A stretch of DNA of 45,219 nt from Flavobacteriales bacterium TMED191 (GTDB lineage Bacteria > Bacteroidota > Bacteroidia > Flavobacteriales > TMED113): the NCBI GenBank assembly GCA_002171975.2, contig NHIO02000059.1, positions 1 through 45,219 of the forward strand, written 5' to 3'. Position 1 is the first letter of the stretch. The number at the start of each line of letters is the position of its first letter. Below, piece after piece: positions 1 through 7,838 of the stretch. The notes beneath the pieces were generated by a model. The model had not been told where the DNA came from and ran no database searches. It saw only the letters and a list, made by a program, of their open reading frames with translations. The translations under genes were made by a program, and so were the position numbers.

Positions 1-2764
1 CATCTCCATCAGAGTCATTTATAGAGCCATCGTCAGTACATCCTGGAATTACGTCAATACAAGAGCCATCATCTGAATTAGCATCAGAATTGTAATTTAG
101 AGCAGCTTCGTCAGTACATCCTAGAACTACGTCAACACAAGAGAAATCATCTATATTAGCATCAGGATTATAATTTAGAGCTGTTTCATTAGTACATCCT
201 TCTATTTCATCTTCATCACAAATACCATTACCATTTGAATCATTCAAAGAGCTATCAGGACATGGGTCATCTGCATTATCTACAAATCCTTCCCCAGGAA
301 AATCGCATCCTAATTGAGTAAAGATATTAGATCCTAAACCATCACTGTCTGTGTCATAATACCACATTAATACATTGTTAGGGTTATCAATGTTGTCGGG
401 GCAAGGGTCGTCATTATTAGTAACAAAATCAGGTACTTCATTACAAGATATTGTACTCATAGCAGGATTTCCTAAACCGTCCCCATCCGAGTCAGAATAC
501 CATGTTTGAGCATACTCGCAGGAGTTATCTTCTAACATTGCTAACGCATCATAATTACATGCAGTTTCATCGGTACATCCATATGTTAAAGTATATTCAC
601 CTATAAAATTAACAGATATTAAGTTGCCAAAAGCCTGACAATTATAAGTATCTGAATTTGGACCAAATTGAGTTCCCATAATCGCACCATTGTCGTCCAT
701 AGGAATTGTTTGGTTGCCAATTAAAAGCGCCCAATTTGTGAGTTCTTCTCCGACTTGAAAACCATTATCAAGTCCCGATTCCGCCCCCCAAGCAGGGACT
801 GCTGTTGAAGTTCCACTCCACTCCTCTGAACCTCCACATACAAGCTGTCCGTTTTCGTTTTCATAAAATACTCCTATTGTAGCTCCTGTTGGTATCTCGC
901 CTCCGTTAAGGGATATATTTAGATTAGTAATTTCCGGCTCATTAATTAAAATTGTCATATTACAATCTGATGGTGTAACTGTCCAATTTAAATTGTAACA
1001 TGTGCCATTATCATATGTTGCATCAGAATTATAATTATAAGCGGATTCATCAGTACATCCAGCAATGCCAGAAATTTCACAATTATATTCTGCTGATAAC
1101 AATTGCCCAAATCCGTTGTTTGAAAATGAGTCAGAGAAGGGACCGCCACTAGTCATAGCATAACTATCAGCTATAAAAGTTTGATTGCCAACTTGTAATA
1201 ACCATGTAATTTCTTCACCCTCATCAAATCCATTCTCTTCTCCTGATTCTGACTTCCAAACAGCAATTGCTAATTGCTCTCCAGTCCAGCTTTGGTAGCC
1301 GGCACATACATATTGATTGTTATCATTAGTAAAGAAAGCACCTAGTAATGATCCATTAGGTGGATTCTCGCCATTTATTGTAACTACATCAGTGCCTCCA
1401 ACTTGAACAGTCATATTACCATCGGTAATAATATAATTCCAGTCGATATTTTCTAATTCACAACTTGTGTCATCATTGTTATTACAATTGCCACAGCTTT
1501 CAGGACAGGCATCTGAAACAGAGATTCCATTATACTCCCCGTCACATGTAAAGGCTGAAATAGCAGTTACACAAGGAAATGGAAATGCAGTGTCATCATC
1601 TTCACATATCGTTTCACAATTGTCACAGCTTTCAGGACAAGCATCTGAAACAGAGACTCCATTAAACTCCCCGTCACATGTAAAGGCTGCAATGGCAGTT
1701 GCACAAGGAAATGGAAATGCAGTGTCGTCATCTTCACAGCTATCATTACTTGCATATTCACATAGTTCACTTATAAATGAACTATTAGAGCATTCGTCTC
1801 CAGAATAATTAGAAGCGGAGGAGTCGTTACATCCACCAACTACAACACATGAACCATCGTCAATTGTGGCTGCTGAATCCCAATTTGCAGCAATACTACA
1901 TGTGCAACCAGGGTACTGGCAATCTTCATCAATAAAATTAGAGTTGTCGCATTCTGATCCTGAATAATTAGATGCTAAAGAGTCACTACACCCCCCAGTT
2001 ATAATACAGCTTCCATTGTCCTCAGTAGCAGATGAGTCATAATTATCAGCTTGTTCACATGTGCATCCTACTGAATCTTCACATACTTCTGAAGGATTTA
2101 AATTGTTGTTGACGATTATATTGTTGTAGCCAGTAACATTACAATAATTATCTTGGGTAGGGTCTGATGCACAGTAATTAGTTGCTTGAATAATACAAAG
2201 TCCGTCTTGATCAAAAGCAACTGTTTCAGGATTAGAGCAACTACATGGTTCTAATTGAGTAGATTGAAAATTGATAGATGAGATTACAGGTGTTGAATTC
2301 GCTACAAAATTTGAGCTGCCAATAGTAAATGTGATGTCACTACTTGGATAATTAATTCCATCAATTTGTAAGAAAAATAATATTGTTTCGTTTGCGTCAA
2401 ACCCGTTATCTGAACCTGAGTCGGATCCCCAAGCAGGTATAGAAATATTTCCTCCATCAATATAGCTAGGACTTCCACCTTCAATAAAACCTTCAGCTAG
2501 ATTATCACAATTTCCATCATTATTAAAATCCATGCATCCGCCACATATATATTCACCGGCATTATTTATAAAAAAAACACCTAAAGTAGCTTGTGGATCA
2601 TTGATTTCAGAGCCGTTGAATAAAATAGACCCTTGAGGAAATGCAATTGAAGCATTACCAGTACCTGTAGGTTCTGGAGGTGACCAATTAAGGTTTTGAC
2701 CGTTAGTTATAAATATAGAACCAAGTAGTGCAAATAAAATTGCAATAATGTAATTATTTTTCAT
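1..2764 (-). CDS. large secreted cysteine-rich repeat protein, C-terminus cut by window edge
   Basis: An uninterrupted reading frame of 921 codons starts at the ATG at 2764 and runs off the left edge, so the C-terminus is missing. Residues 1-22 form a signal peptide (basic start, hydrophobic core, ending near NGQ). Three copies of an unnamed module of about 120 residues follow (about 38-150, 450-560, 602-722), recognisable by GVFF-type strands, a C[GA]G turn and an AWG box. Between copies 1 and 2 lie Cys-rich repeats, including two tandem ShKT-like units (343-383, 387-427). After copy 3 come acidic SDSDGDG-type stretches like thrombospondin type 3 calcium loops (757-850) and GCTDxxAxNYN repeats to the edge. 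Such proteins in Bacteroidota are usually type IX secretion cargo with a C-terminal sorting domain; that part is out of view. An adhesive or surface role is inference. It is transcribed divergently from the histidine kinase gene. Confidence 0.85.
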   Translation of the reverse strand, partial: MKNNYIIAILFALLGSIFITNGQNLNWSPPEPTGTGNASIAFPQGSILFNGSEINDPQATLGVFFINNAGEYICGGCMDFNNDGNCDNLAEGFIEGGSPSYIDGGNISIPAWGSDSGSDNGFDANETILFFLQIDGINYPSSDITFTIGSSNFVANSTPVISSINFQSTQLEPCSCSNPETVAFDQDGLCIIQATNYCASDPTQDNYCNVTGYNNIIVNNNLNPSEVCEDSVGCTCEQADNYDSSATEDNGSCIITGGCSDSLASNYSGSECDNSNFIDEDCQYPGCTCSIAANWDSAATIDDGSCVVVGGCNDSSASNYSGDECSNSSFISELCEYASNDSCEDDDTAFPFPCATAIAAFTCDGEFNGVSVSDACPESCDNCETICEDDDTAFPFPCVTAISAFTCDGEYNGISVSDACPESCGNCNNNDDTSCELENIDWNYIITDGNMTVQVGGTDVVTINGENPPNGSLLGAFFTNDNNQYVCAGYQSWTGEQLAIAVWKSESGEENGFDEGEEITWLLQVGNQTFIADSYAMTSGGPFSDSFSNNGFGQLLSAEYNCEISGIAGCTDESAYNYNSDATYDNGTCYNLNWTVTPSDCNMTILINEPEITNLNISLNGGEIPTGATIGVFYENENGQLVCGGSEEWSGTSTAVPAWGAESGLDNGFQVGEELTNWALLIGNQTIPMDDNGAIMGTQFGPNSDTYNCQAFGNLISVNFIGEYTLTYGCTDETACNYDALAMLEDNSCEYAQTWYSDSDGDGLGNPAMSTISCNEVPDFVTNNDDPCPDNIDNPNNVLMWYYDTDSDGLGSNIFTQLGCDFPGEGFVDNADDPCPDSSLNDSNGNGICDEDEIEGCTNETALNYNPDANIDDFSCVDVVLGCTDEAALNYNSDANSDDGSCIDVIPGCTDDGSINDSDGD
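2..199 (-). repeat. GCTDxxAxNYN repeats, 26-residue period
   Basis: The visible C-terminal end of the large secreted protein consists of units beginning GCT[DN] and ending DD(G)SC, spaced 26 codons (78 bp) apart, at residues 856, 882 and 908. Related single units lie at residues 569 and 729 and in the plus-strand secreted protein near 5035. The acidic Asn/Asp-rich loops suggest metal binding, by analogy with thrombospondin type 3-like stalks. The array continues beyond the window. Confidence 0.7.
1484..1738 (-). repeat. tandem pair of ShKT-like six-cysteine units (132-bp period)
   Basis: Two copies 132 bp (44 codons) apart lie within the large secreted protein and differ at only a few positions. 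Each encodes six cysteines in the order C-x10-C-x8-C-x12-C-x3-C-x2-C, ending in CPESC[DG]NC. This spacing and ending resemble the ShKT (sea anemone toxin-like) disulfide domain. The near identity of the DNA suggests recent duplication. Domain identity is inferred from cysteine spacing only. Confidence 0.6.
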
Positions 2765-2979
2765 ATTCTAAGTGTTTAATGTATCTAGAGATGTATTAGA
2801 ATAATACCATGGTGCTAGTCTCTAAGATACAAAATTTATTAACAATATGCTAATTAGCAAGTTTCCAAAATTAGTATAAATACTCTTAAAACATATTATA
2901 TTTATAAAAATTTATCTGATAACAAACTGATTTCAGTTTTTTTATTAAATAGTTTTTTTTAATTTGCTTTTGAATATTT
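2765..2979. promoter_or_regulatory. divergent intergenic region with leader hairpin and palindrome
   Basis: This 215-bp AT-rich gap separates two divergent genes. For the minus-strand gene, CAAAATTA at 2866-2873 reads TAATTTTG on the coding strand, a match to the Bacteroidota -7 box TAnnTTTG, but I see no convincing -33 TTG. Downstream of it, GTATCTAGAGA (2781-2791) pairs with TCTCTAAGATAC (2819-2830) with one bulge, which could form a hairpin just before the start codon. A 12-bp palindrome TGCTAATTAGCA lies at 2848-2859. No clear promoter box was found for the kinase gene. Confidence 0.4.
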
Positions 2980-3903
2980 ATGATTGTGAAGTTTTTAAAA
3001 TTATTATTATTAACATTAATATCCTCATCACTGATTCTTTTTGTTATACTATTATTAACAAATAGTATAAACATTACATATGGGATATTTTGGAAATTAA
3101 TTTGTTTTAATTCATTAATAATTTCTTTATCATTGATTTTTTGGATGAAACTATTTACTGTTAAAAAAATAGATGATAAAAAAATCAAGACTGAAAATTC
3201 TTCAGAAAAATATAGAAGCGAGTTTTTGGGTAATGTTTCTCACGAATTAAAAACTCCTATTTTCAATATTCAAGGTTATGTAGAGACATTAATTAGCGGT
3301 GCTTTATATGATAGTTCTGTAAATAAAAAATACTTAAAGAGAACAAGTAAGAGTGTGGATCGCTTAATATATATTATTAGAGACTTGGAATCAATTGGAC
3401 AATTAGAATCGGATGAGCTTTCTCTAGAATTTAGTAATTGGAAATTAAAACCTCTTATTGATGAAATTATTGAGCAGTTTGAAATAAAAGCTAATAAAAA
3501 GAAAATAAAATTATTGCATGATAAAAAAAGCACAAATTTTCATGTAAAAGGAGATAAGGATAAAATGTCCCAGGTTTTATCCAATTTAATTTCCAACTCA
3601 ATCAAATACGGAAAGCGAGGGGGGGTCACAAAAATAAGTTGTCATCAAACTAAAGAGACATGTGTAGTCTCAGTTAAGGATGACGGAATAGGAATAGCAG
3701 AAAAAAATATTAAACGTTTATTTGAAAGATTTTACAGAGTAGATAAAAGTAGATCTAGAGATCAGGGTGGTACCGGCCTTGGTTTAGCAATTGTTAAACA
3801 TATATTAGAAGCGCATAATCAAACCATTAATGTTAAAAGTACAGTTAATAAAGGTACTGAGTTTTCATTTTCAATAGATTGTTCCAGTTGCAATAAAAAA
3901 TAA
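2980..3903 (+). CDS. membrane sensor histidine kinase, PhoR/HisKA type
   Basis: This 307-residue transmembrane kinase would autophosphorylate on a histidine and pass phosphate to a response regulator. Two hydrophobic segments (about 5-28 and 36-58) enclose only a very short periplasmic loop, so it has almost no extracellular sensor domain. The H-box is VSHELKTP with His88. The N-box has SNLISNSIKYG (Asn206), the G1 box DDGIGI (234-239), the F-box LFERFYRV, and the G2 box GGTGLGLA (263-270). All catalytic motifs are intact. No response regulator gene is visible on either side; a divergent secreted-protein gene lies upstream and a lipoprotein gene downstream. The partner is therefore encoded elsewhere. 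The signal sensed is unknown. Confidence 0.92.
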   Translation: MIVKFLKLLLLTLISSSLILFVILLLTNSINITYGIFWKLICFNSLIISLSLIFWMKLFTVKKIDDKKIKTENSSEKYRSEFLGNVSHELKTPIFNIQGYVETLISGALYDSSVNKKYLKRTSKSVDRLIYIIRDLESIGQLESDELSLEFSNWKLKPLIDEIIEQFEIKANKKKIKLLHDKKSTNFHVKGDKDKMSQVLSNLISNSIKYGKRGGVTKISCHQTKETCVVSVKDDGIGIAEKNIKRLFERFYRVDKSRSRDQGGTGLGLAIVKHILEAHNQTINVKSTVNKGTEFSFSIDCSSCNKK

Positions 3904-3963
3904 ATTAATAATTAATATTATAATCATTTGATTTTAATAATTTTGTTACAAATAAAATTCTTT

Positions 3964-4392
3964 ATGAAAAGACTCTATATACTTATGTTATTGATGATTT
4001 TTATAGGATGTAAATCCAATAAAAATCAAGATTCAAATAATATCAAAGTTGAAAATACTTCCTCAAAGGTGTTTTTCAAAAATTTAAATAATGGTGATAC
4101 ATTACAGAGCCCTGTTATAGTTGAAATGGGTGTTAGGGGAATGAAAATTAAACCTGCTGGAAAATTAGAGGCGGGTACAGGTCATCATCACATTATTTTA
4201 AACAGTAAATTTGTTCAGTATGGAGAAATTATTCCGATGGATAAAACACATTTACATTACGGTAAAGGAGATACTGTGGCTAGTGTTCCACTTGAAAAAG
4301 GTGAGCATACTTTAACATTGCAGTTTGCAAATGGTTTACATATGTCATATGGAGAGCAGTTTAGTAATACAATTAGTATTTATGTTAAATAA
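3964..4392 (+). CDS. DUF4399 family lipoprotein
   Basis: The protein has 142 residues from the ATG at 3964. An upstream in-frame TTG at 3928 is possible, but the ATG gives a clean lipoprotein signal (MKRLYI, hydrophobic core, lipobox FIGC). The body carries the GTGHHHIIL motif and the THLHYGKGDT motif, then a beta-rich end with EHTLTLQFANGLHMSYG. This His-rich pattern is what I recall of DUF4399, a small periplasmic domain of unknown function. The histidines could bind metal, but that is inference. It sits 6 bp before the next gene and is probably cotranscribed with it. Confidence 0.75.
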   Translation: MKRLYILMLLMIFIGCKSNKNQDSNNIKVENTSSKVFFKNLNNGDTLQSPVIVEMGVRGMKIKPAGKLEAGTGHHHIILNSKFVQYGEIIPMDKTHLHYGKGDTVASVPLEKGEHTLTLQFANGLHMSYGEQFSNTISIYVK

Positions 4393-4398
4393 AAAAAT

Positions 4399-5709
4399 AT
4401 GAAACAATTAAAACTCTTTGTATTCAGTTTAACTTTCGCTTATTCATTTACATATGGTCAAATATTTTTTTCTGAGTATTCAGAAGGGTCTTCATATAAT
4501 AAGTACATTGAAATATATAATTACTCAAATGAAACAGTGAATTTATACCCGCAGTTCGTTCTTACAAGCTGCACAAATGGCTGTATTGATGGTAATAATT
4601 TTTATCTTAATGAGTTCCCAGAAGACGCTTCGATAGCTCCAGGTGATGTTTATGTTGTTGCTTCCAGTCAAGCGGACCAGGCGATCCTAAATGAAGCAGA
4701 TTATACTTTTCAATATTGTTGTGGCAATGGAGATGATGCCTATGCATTAATGTTAAATGGACTTACAGGCGATGTGTTTGATTCAAGCAATGCACTTGAC
4801 ATTATAGGTAATGAAAATACTTGGCAAGAGGGAATTGGTTGGGATGTTGCTGGTGTTGAACAAGCAACAGAAAATCATACTTTAGTAAGAAAAAGCTCTG
4901 TTGTTGAACATAATGCAGGAAATTGGGCTATGTCTGCTGGTACGAACGCTGATGATTCTGAGTGGATAGTTCTAGATATTGATAATTGGACTAATTTAGG
5001 ATTTCACGTGTATGATTCTAGTGGTGATATTTTTGGATGTACAGATCCATTAGCTGATAATTTTAATCCAAATGCCAATAATGATGATGGAAGCTGTGAG
5101 TATTTAAATATATATATCTCAGGCTGTTATTGGTGTGAATTTGCAGCTAATTACTTTGATTTTAATTTTCAGATTACATCCAGTAATATGTCTATTGCCA
5201 TTACAGATATTTCTAATTTAATGGAAGGTGATGTTGTCGGGGTTTTTTTTGTAGATAATGAAGGATACATAAAGTGTGGTGGGTCTACTTCTTATGAAGG
5301 TTCTACATTGGCAATTTCTGCTTGGGGGGATGATTTGTCAACTTTCACAAAAGATGGATTCTCAATAGGCGAGTCTTTTATATTTCTAGTTGAGAGAGAT
5401 GGCATTGTTTATGAAACATCATCAACATTAAATAATGTATCACCATTCACTACAATTTATGGTGATAATAATTTTGGACAAGTTGCTGAATTTGACCTTT
5501 CTAACGAATTTGTTGAGGAGTGTATTTTGCCACTGGGTATTAGTGATGAATGTGAGGAGTTTTTTAGTGTTTCAGAAAATCAGAAAGTTCAAAAATTAGT
5601 AATTAATGTAGATATTTTTGGTAGAGAGGTGCTTGGTAAGCAGAGTTCCTTAATTATTAGTATATATGATGATGGCTCTATTAAGAAAAAGTATTATTTA
5701 AATCATTAA
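4399..5709 (+). CDS. secreted lamin-tail-domain protein with type IX sorting domain
   Basis: A signal peptide (residues 1-20, ending TYGQ) is followed by a lamin-tail-like domain (about 22-200), recognised by FFSEYSEGSSYNKYIEIYN at its start and by APGDVYVVAS. One GCTDPLADNFNPNA calcium-loop-like repeat follows (213-233). Next is one copy of the module shared with the minus-strand giant (about 263-372; GVFFVDNEG, KCGG, SAWGDD). The C-terminus (about 397-436) has DIFGREVLG and IYDDGSIKKK, the pattern of type A type IX sorting domains (LLGRE ... YDDGSVEKK). I infer export by the type IX machine and a surface or extracellular location. Its substrate or role is unknown. The last 12 bp overlap the convergent LuxE-like gene. 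Confidence 0.82.
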   Translation: MKQLKLFVFSLTFAYSFTYGQIFFSEYSEGSSYNKYIEIYNYSNETVNLYPQFVLTSCTNGCIDGNNFYLNEFPEDASIAPGDVYVVASSQADQAILNEADYTFQYCCGNGDDAYALMLNGLTGDVFDSSNALDIIGNENTWQEGIGWDVAGVEQATENHTLVRKSSVVEHNAGNWAMSAGTNADDSEWIVLDIDNWTNLGFHVYDSSGDIFGCTDPLADNFNPNANNDDGSCEYLNIYISGCYWCEFAANYFDFNFQITSSNMSIAITDISNLMEGDVVGVFFVDNEGYIKCGGSTSYEGSTLAISAWGDDLSTFTKDGFSIGESFIFLVERDGIVYETSSTLNNVSPFTTIYGDNNFGQVAEFDLSNEFVEECILPLGISDECEEFFSVSENQKVQKLVINVDIFGREVLGKQSSLIISIYDDGSIKKKYYLNH

Positions 5710-6681
5710 ATTACAACCTCTTTGGGTAGAGTTTTGGCCTCTCCCAATTATATCAAATCCACCATTACGTGAATAACCAAGGTCATTTGTTGCAATAAAT
5801 CCACAGCTATAAATATTTGCAAGGTCAATAATATTAATATATCCTCGTTGATTTTCCGGAATTATTTTGAGTGGGTTTGTTTTATCTCGAATTAATATTT
5901 TTTTCCATGGGGGAGAGTAAAATAATGAGCTGTCCAAACAATATGATTGAGATAATAATTCAGCCATGCCATATTCAGAATTAATAGTGTCTGATTTAAA
6001 GTATTTTTTTAATTGCTTATGCATGTCTTCCTTTATTATACGCGTTTGGTTTTTTTTAGTGCCTCCTGTTTCGATTACTAATCCGTACTCAATATTAATA
6101 TTACTGTCTTTTGCAAAATGAAGTAGCTCAAAGCTTAGTCCGAATAAAATATATTTTTCTTTTTTTTGTTCGCAATTTTTAATTACGGATTTTAATTTCT
6201 CTTTCTTATTTAGGTAGAATCCACTTTTTTTATTTTTGCTTTTTGTAATCATTTGATTACACATAAAAGCTAATGAGGAATTTGGATTTTTTTTAAAACT
6301 AGGCACCATACATAGTATCGTATATAGTTTTGGATCTTTGAAAAAAAAGTTGAAAGACGATATTAAAGATTTTACATATATATCTGTGTTAAAAACATAG
6401 TGTTTTGATCTTAAACTATTTGTGCTTCCGCTACTGAAAAAAACGGCTTCATGCTTTTTTTGATGTGTAGTTACTTTATTATTTCGAAAAAAATCAATTG
6501 GTAAAAAAGGAATAGATTGGTAGTTTTTTATTTTTGAAATTTCACAGCCTAAAAGATTTACATATTCACGATACAAGACGTTAAAATTGTATTGATATCT
6601 AAATAGTTGTAGAGCATAATTATTAAACTCATCTAAACTTTTTATTTGAAAGATATTTTTTATATAATTATTTATATCCAT
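5698..6681 (-). CDS. LuxE-type acyl-protein synthetase / acyltransferase
   Basis: This 327-residue protein resembles the LuxE/PaaK-like family, which activates fatty acids as acyl-AMP and transfers them to a protein cysteine. Visible features are PFLPIDFFRNN near residue 60, FFSSGSTNSLRS (the Ser/Thr/Gly-rich phosphate-binding loop, about 82-93), ETGGTKKNQTR, and YGMAELLSQSY (the adenylation motif like YGMTE). The C-terminal part has GYINIIDLANI and an ATNDLGY segment. No luxC, luxD or luciferase gene is near, so bioluminescence is not indicated; a role in acyl-lipid or pigment metabolism is possible. Its start is back to back with the arsenate reductase gene. Its stop overlaps the end of the secreted-protein gene by 12 bp. 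Confidence 0.78.
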   Translation of the reverse strand: MDINNYIKNIFQIKSLDEFNNYALQLFRYQYNFNVLYREYVNLLGCEISKIKNYQSIPFLPIDFFRNNKVTTHQKKHEAVFFSSGSTNSLRSKHYVFNTDIYVKSLISSFNFFFKDPKLYTILCMVPSFKKNPNSSLAFMCNQMITKSKNKKSGFYLNKKEKLKSVIKNCEQKKEKYILFGLSFELLHFAKDSNINIEYGLVIETGGTKKNQTRIIKEDMHKQLKKYFKSDTINSEYGMAELLSQSYCLDSSLFYSPPWKKILIRDKTNPLKIIPENQRGYINIIDLANIYSCGFIATNDLGYSRNGGFDIIGRGQNSTQRGCNLMI

Positions 6682-6688
6682 AATTTTG
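6681..6688 (+). promoter_or_regulatory. candidate -7 box upstream of arsC-like gene
   Basis: TAATTTTG matches the Bacteroidota -7 consensus TAnnTTTG and lies 29 bp before the TTG start at 6718. No TTG at proper -33 spacing was found; the nearest is at 6646-6648, too far away. The box overlaps the start codon of the divergent LuxE-like gene. Confidence 0.4.
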
Positions 6689-6717
6689 TAATAGCAATAT
6701 AAATAAAAATTAAAGTT

Positions 6718-7152
6718 TTGAAAAAAATTATCTTTTTATGCACAGGTAATTCTTGTAGAAGCCAAATGGCGGAGGGTTTTGCTAAAGAGATGCTTAAAGA
6801 TAAAAACCATATAGTCCAAAGTGCCGGTGTTATGCCTGATACTCTAAATGAAATAGCAATTCTTGTGATGAAAGAAGAAGGTATTGATATTTCAAGTCAG
6901 TATTCAAAGAAAATAGAAACCTTTGATTTAGGTTCGTTTGATATTGTTGTAACTGTTTGTGATAAAGCAAAAGGTTATTGTCCTGTTGTTAAACATGTTA
7001 ATCTTCTCCACTATAGTTTTTATGACCCAGTTCTCGCCACAGGTACCAAAAACCAAAAGCTTATTGTTTACAGAAAAGTCAGAGATCAAATTAAAACAAT
7101 GGTAAACAACTTATTACTTAATTACAATATATTATGTCAAGAAACAAATTGA
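6718..7152 (+). CDS. arsC: thioredoxin-coupled arsenate reductase / low-Mr phosphatase fold
   Basis: The 144-residue protein begins with the phosphatase loop FLCTGNSCRS (CX5R; Cys8 and Arg14), the nucleophile site of low-molecular-weight phosphatases. The pair CDKAKGYCP (Cys81 and Cys88) has the seven-residue spacing of the two redox cysteines in plasmid pI258-type ArsC, which reduces arsenate with thioredoxin. The start is a TTG at 6718; no ATG lies near and the catalytic loop must be close to the N-terminus. The DP in YDPVLATG fits the general acid. The final 19 bp overlap trmB. No arsR or arsenite pump is nearby, so the physiological substrate is uncertain. Confidence 0.82.
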   Translation: MKKIIFLCTGNSCRSQMAEGFAKEMLKDKNHIVQSAGVMPDTLNEIAILVMKEEGIDISSQYSKKIETFDLGSFDIVVTVCDKAKGYCPVVKHVNLLHYSFYDPVLATGTKNQKLIVYRKVRDQIKTMVNNLLLNYNILCQETN

Positions 7153-7799
7153 AAAAATTTTCAAGGCTTGAAAATATGTCACATGTAATTCAACCAAAAA
7201 GAGAGGACCTGTTGAATGATAAGTTTAAATTAAAAGGTTCTTGGCTAAGTTTGTTTAACAATAATAATCCTATTATTGTAGAACTAGGTTGTGGAAAGGG
7301 GGAGTATACAGTAGCCTTAGCAAAAATGTTTCCAAACTATAATTATATTGGGATTGATATAAAAGGTTCGAGAATCTATTCAGGTGCTAAAATAGTTGAC
7401 GACTTACAATTAAATAATGTGTTATTTATTAGAACTCAGATTGAGTATCTAGAGTCTATTTTTGCTGAGGATGAAATTTTTGAAATCTGGATTACTTTTC
7501 CAGATCCTCAAATAAAATTTAATAGAAGAAAGAAAAGATTAACTTCTTTAAAGTTTTTAGCGATATATAAAACAATTTTAATTGACAACGGTTGTGTTAA
7601 TCTTAAAACTGACAGTATATTTCTACATGGATATACGTTAGGGCTATTAGAAAATGGTCCTTTTAAAATTTTACAAAGCTCCCATGATATATATGCTTTA
7701 AATGAAGTAGATAAAAGTTTAAATATCAAGACTTATTATGAGAAAATATTTTTAGAAAAAAAACAAGAAATCAGCTATCTTAAATTTTCTTTTCTTTAG
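7134..7799 (+). CDS. trmB: tRNA (guanine-N7-)-methyltransferase TrmB
   Basis: The 221-residue SAM-dependent enzyme methylates G46 in the tRNA variable loop. The SAM-binding motif I is VELGCGKGEYTVALAK (about 48-63), followed by IGIDIKGSRI. The family signature TFPDPQIKFNRRKKRL (about 122-137) carries the catalytic Asp and substrate-binding residues in the form usual for Bacteroidota. A C-terminal TYYEKIFLEK segment matches family ends. The start overlaps the arsenate reductase gene, so the two are probably translationally coupled. The N-terminus is Lys/Arg-rich, as expected for an RNA-binding protein. Confidence 0.93.
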   Translation: MSRNKLKKFSRLENMSHVIQPKREDLLNDKFKLKGSWLSLFNNNNPIIVELGCGKGEYTVALAKMFPNYNYIGIDIKGSRIYSGAKIVDDLQLNNVLFIRTQIEYLESIFAEDEIFEIWITFPDPQIKFNRRKKRLTSLKFLAIYKTILIDNGCVNLKTDSIFLHGYTLGLLENGPFKILQSSHDIYALNEVDKSLNIKTYYEKIFLEKKQEISYLKFSFL

Positions 7800-7838
7800 A
7801 AAAAATTTGTTTTATTTTTACATCAAAATAATTTTTAA

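Noticed and set aside
1467-1808. Plus-strand open frame of 113 codons
   Set aside because: It is antisense to the ShKT-like repeats of the minus-strand secreted protein; the repetitive codons keep the opposite strand open. It lacks a recognisable product.
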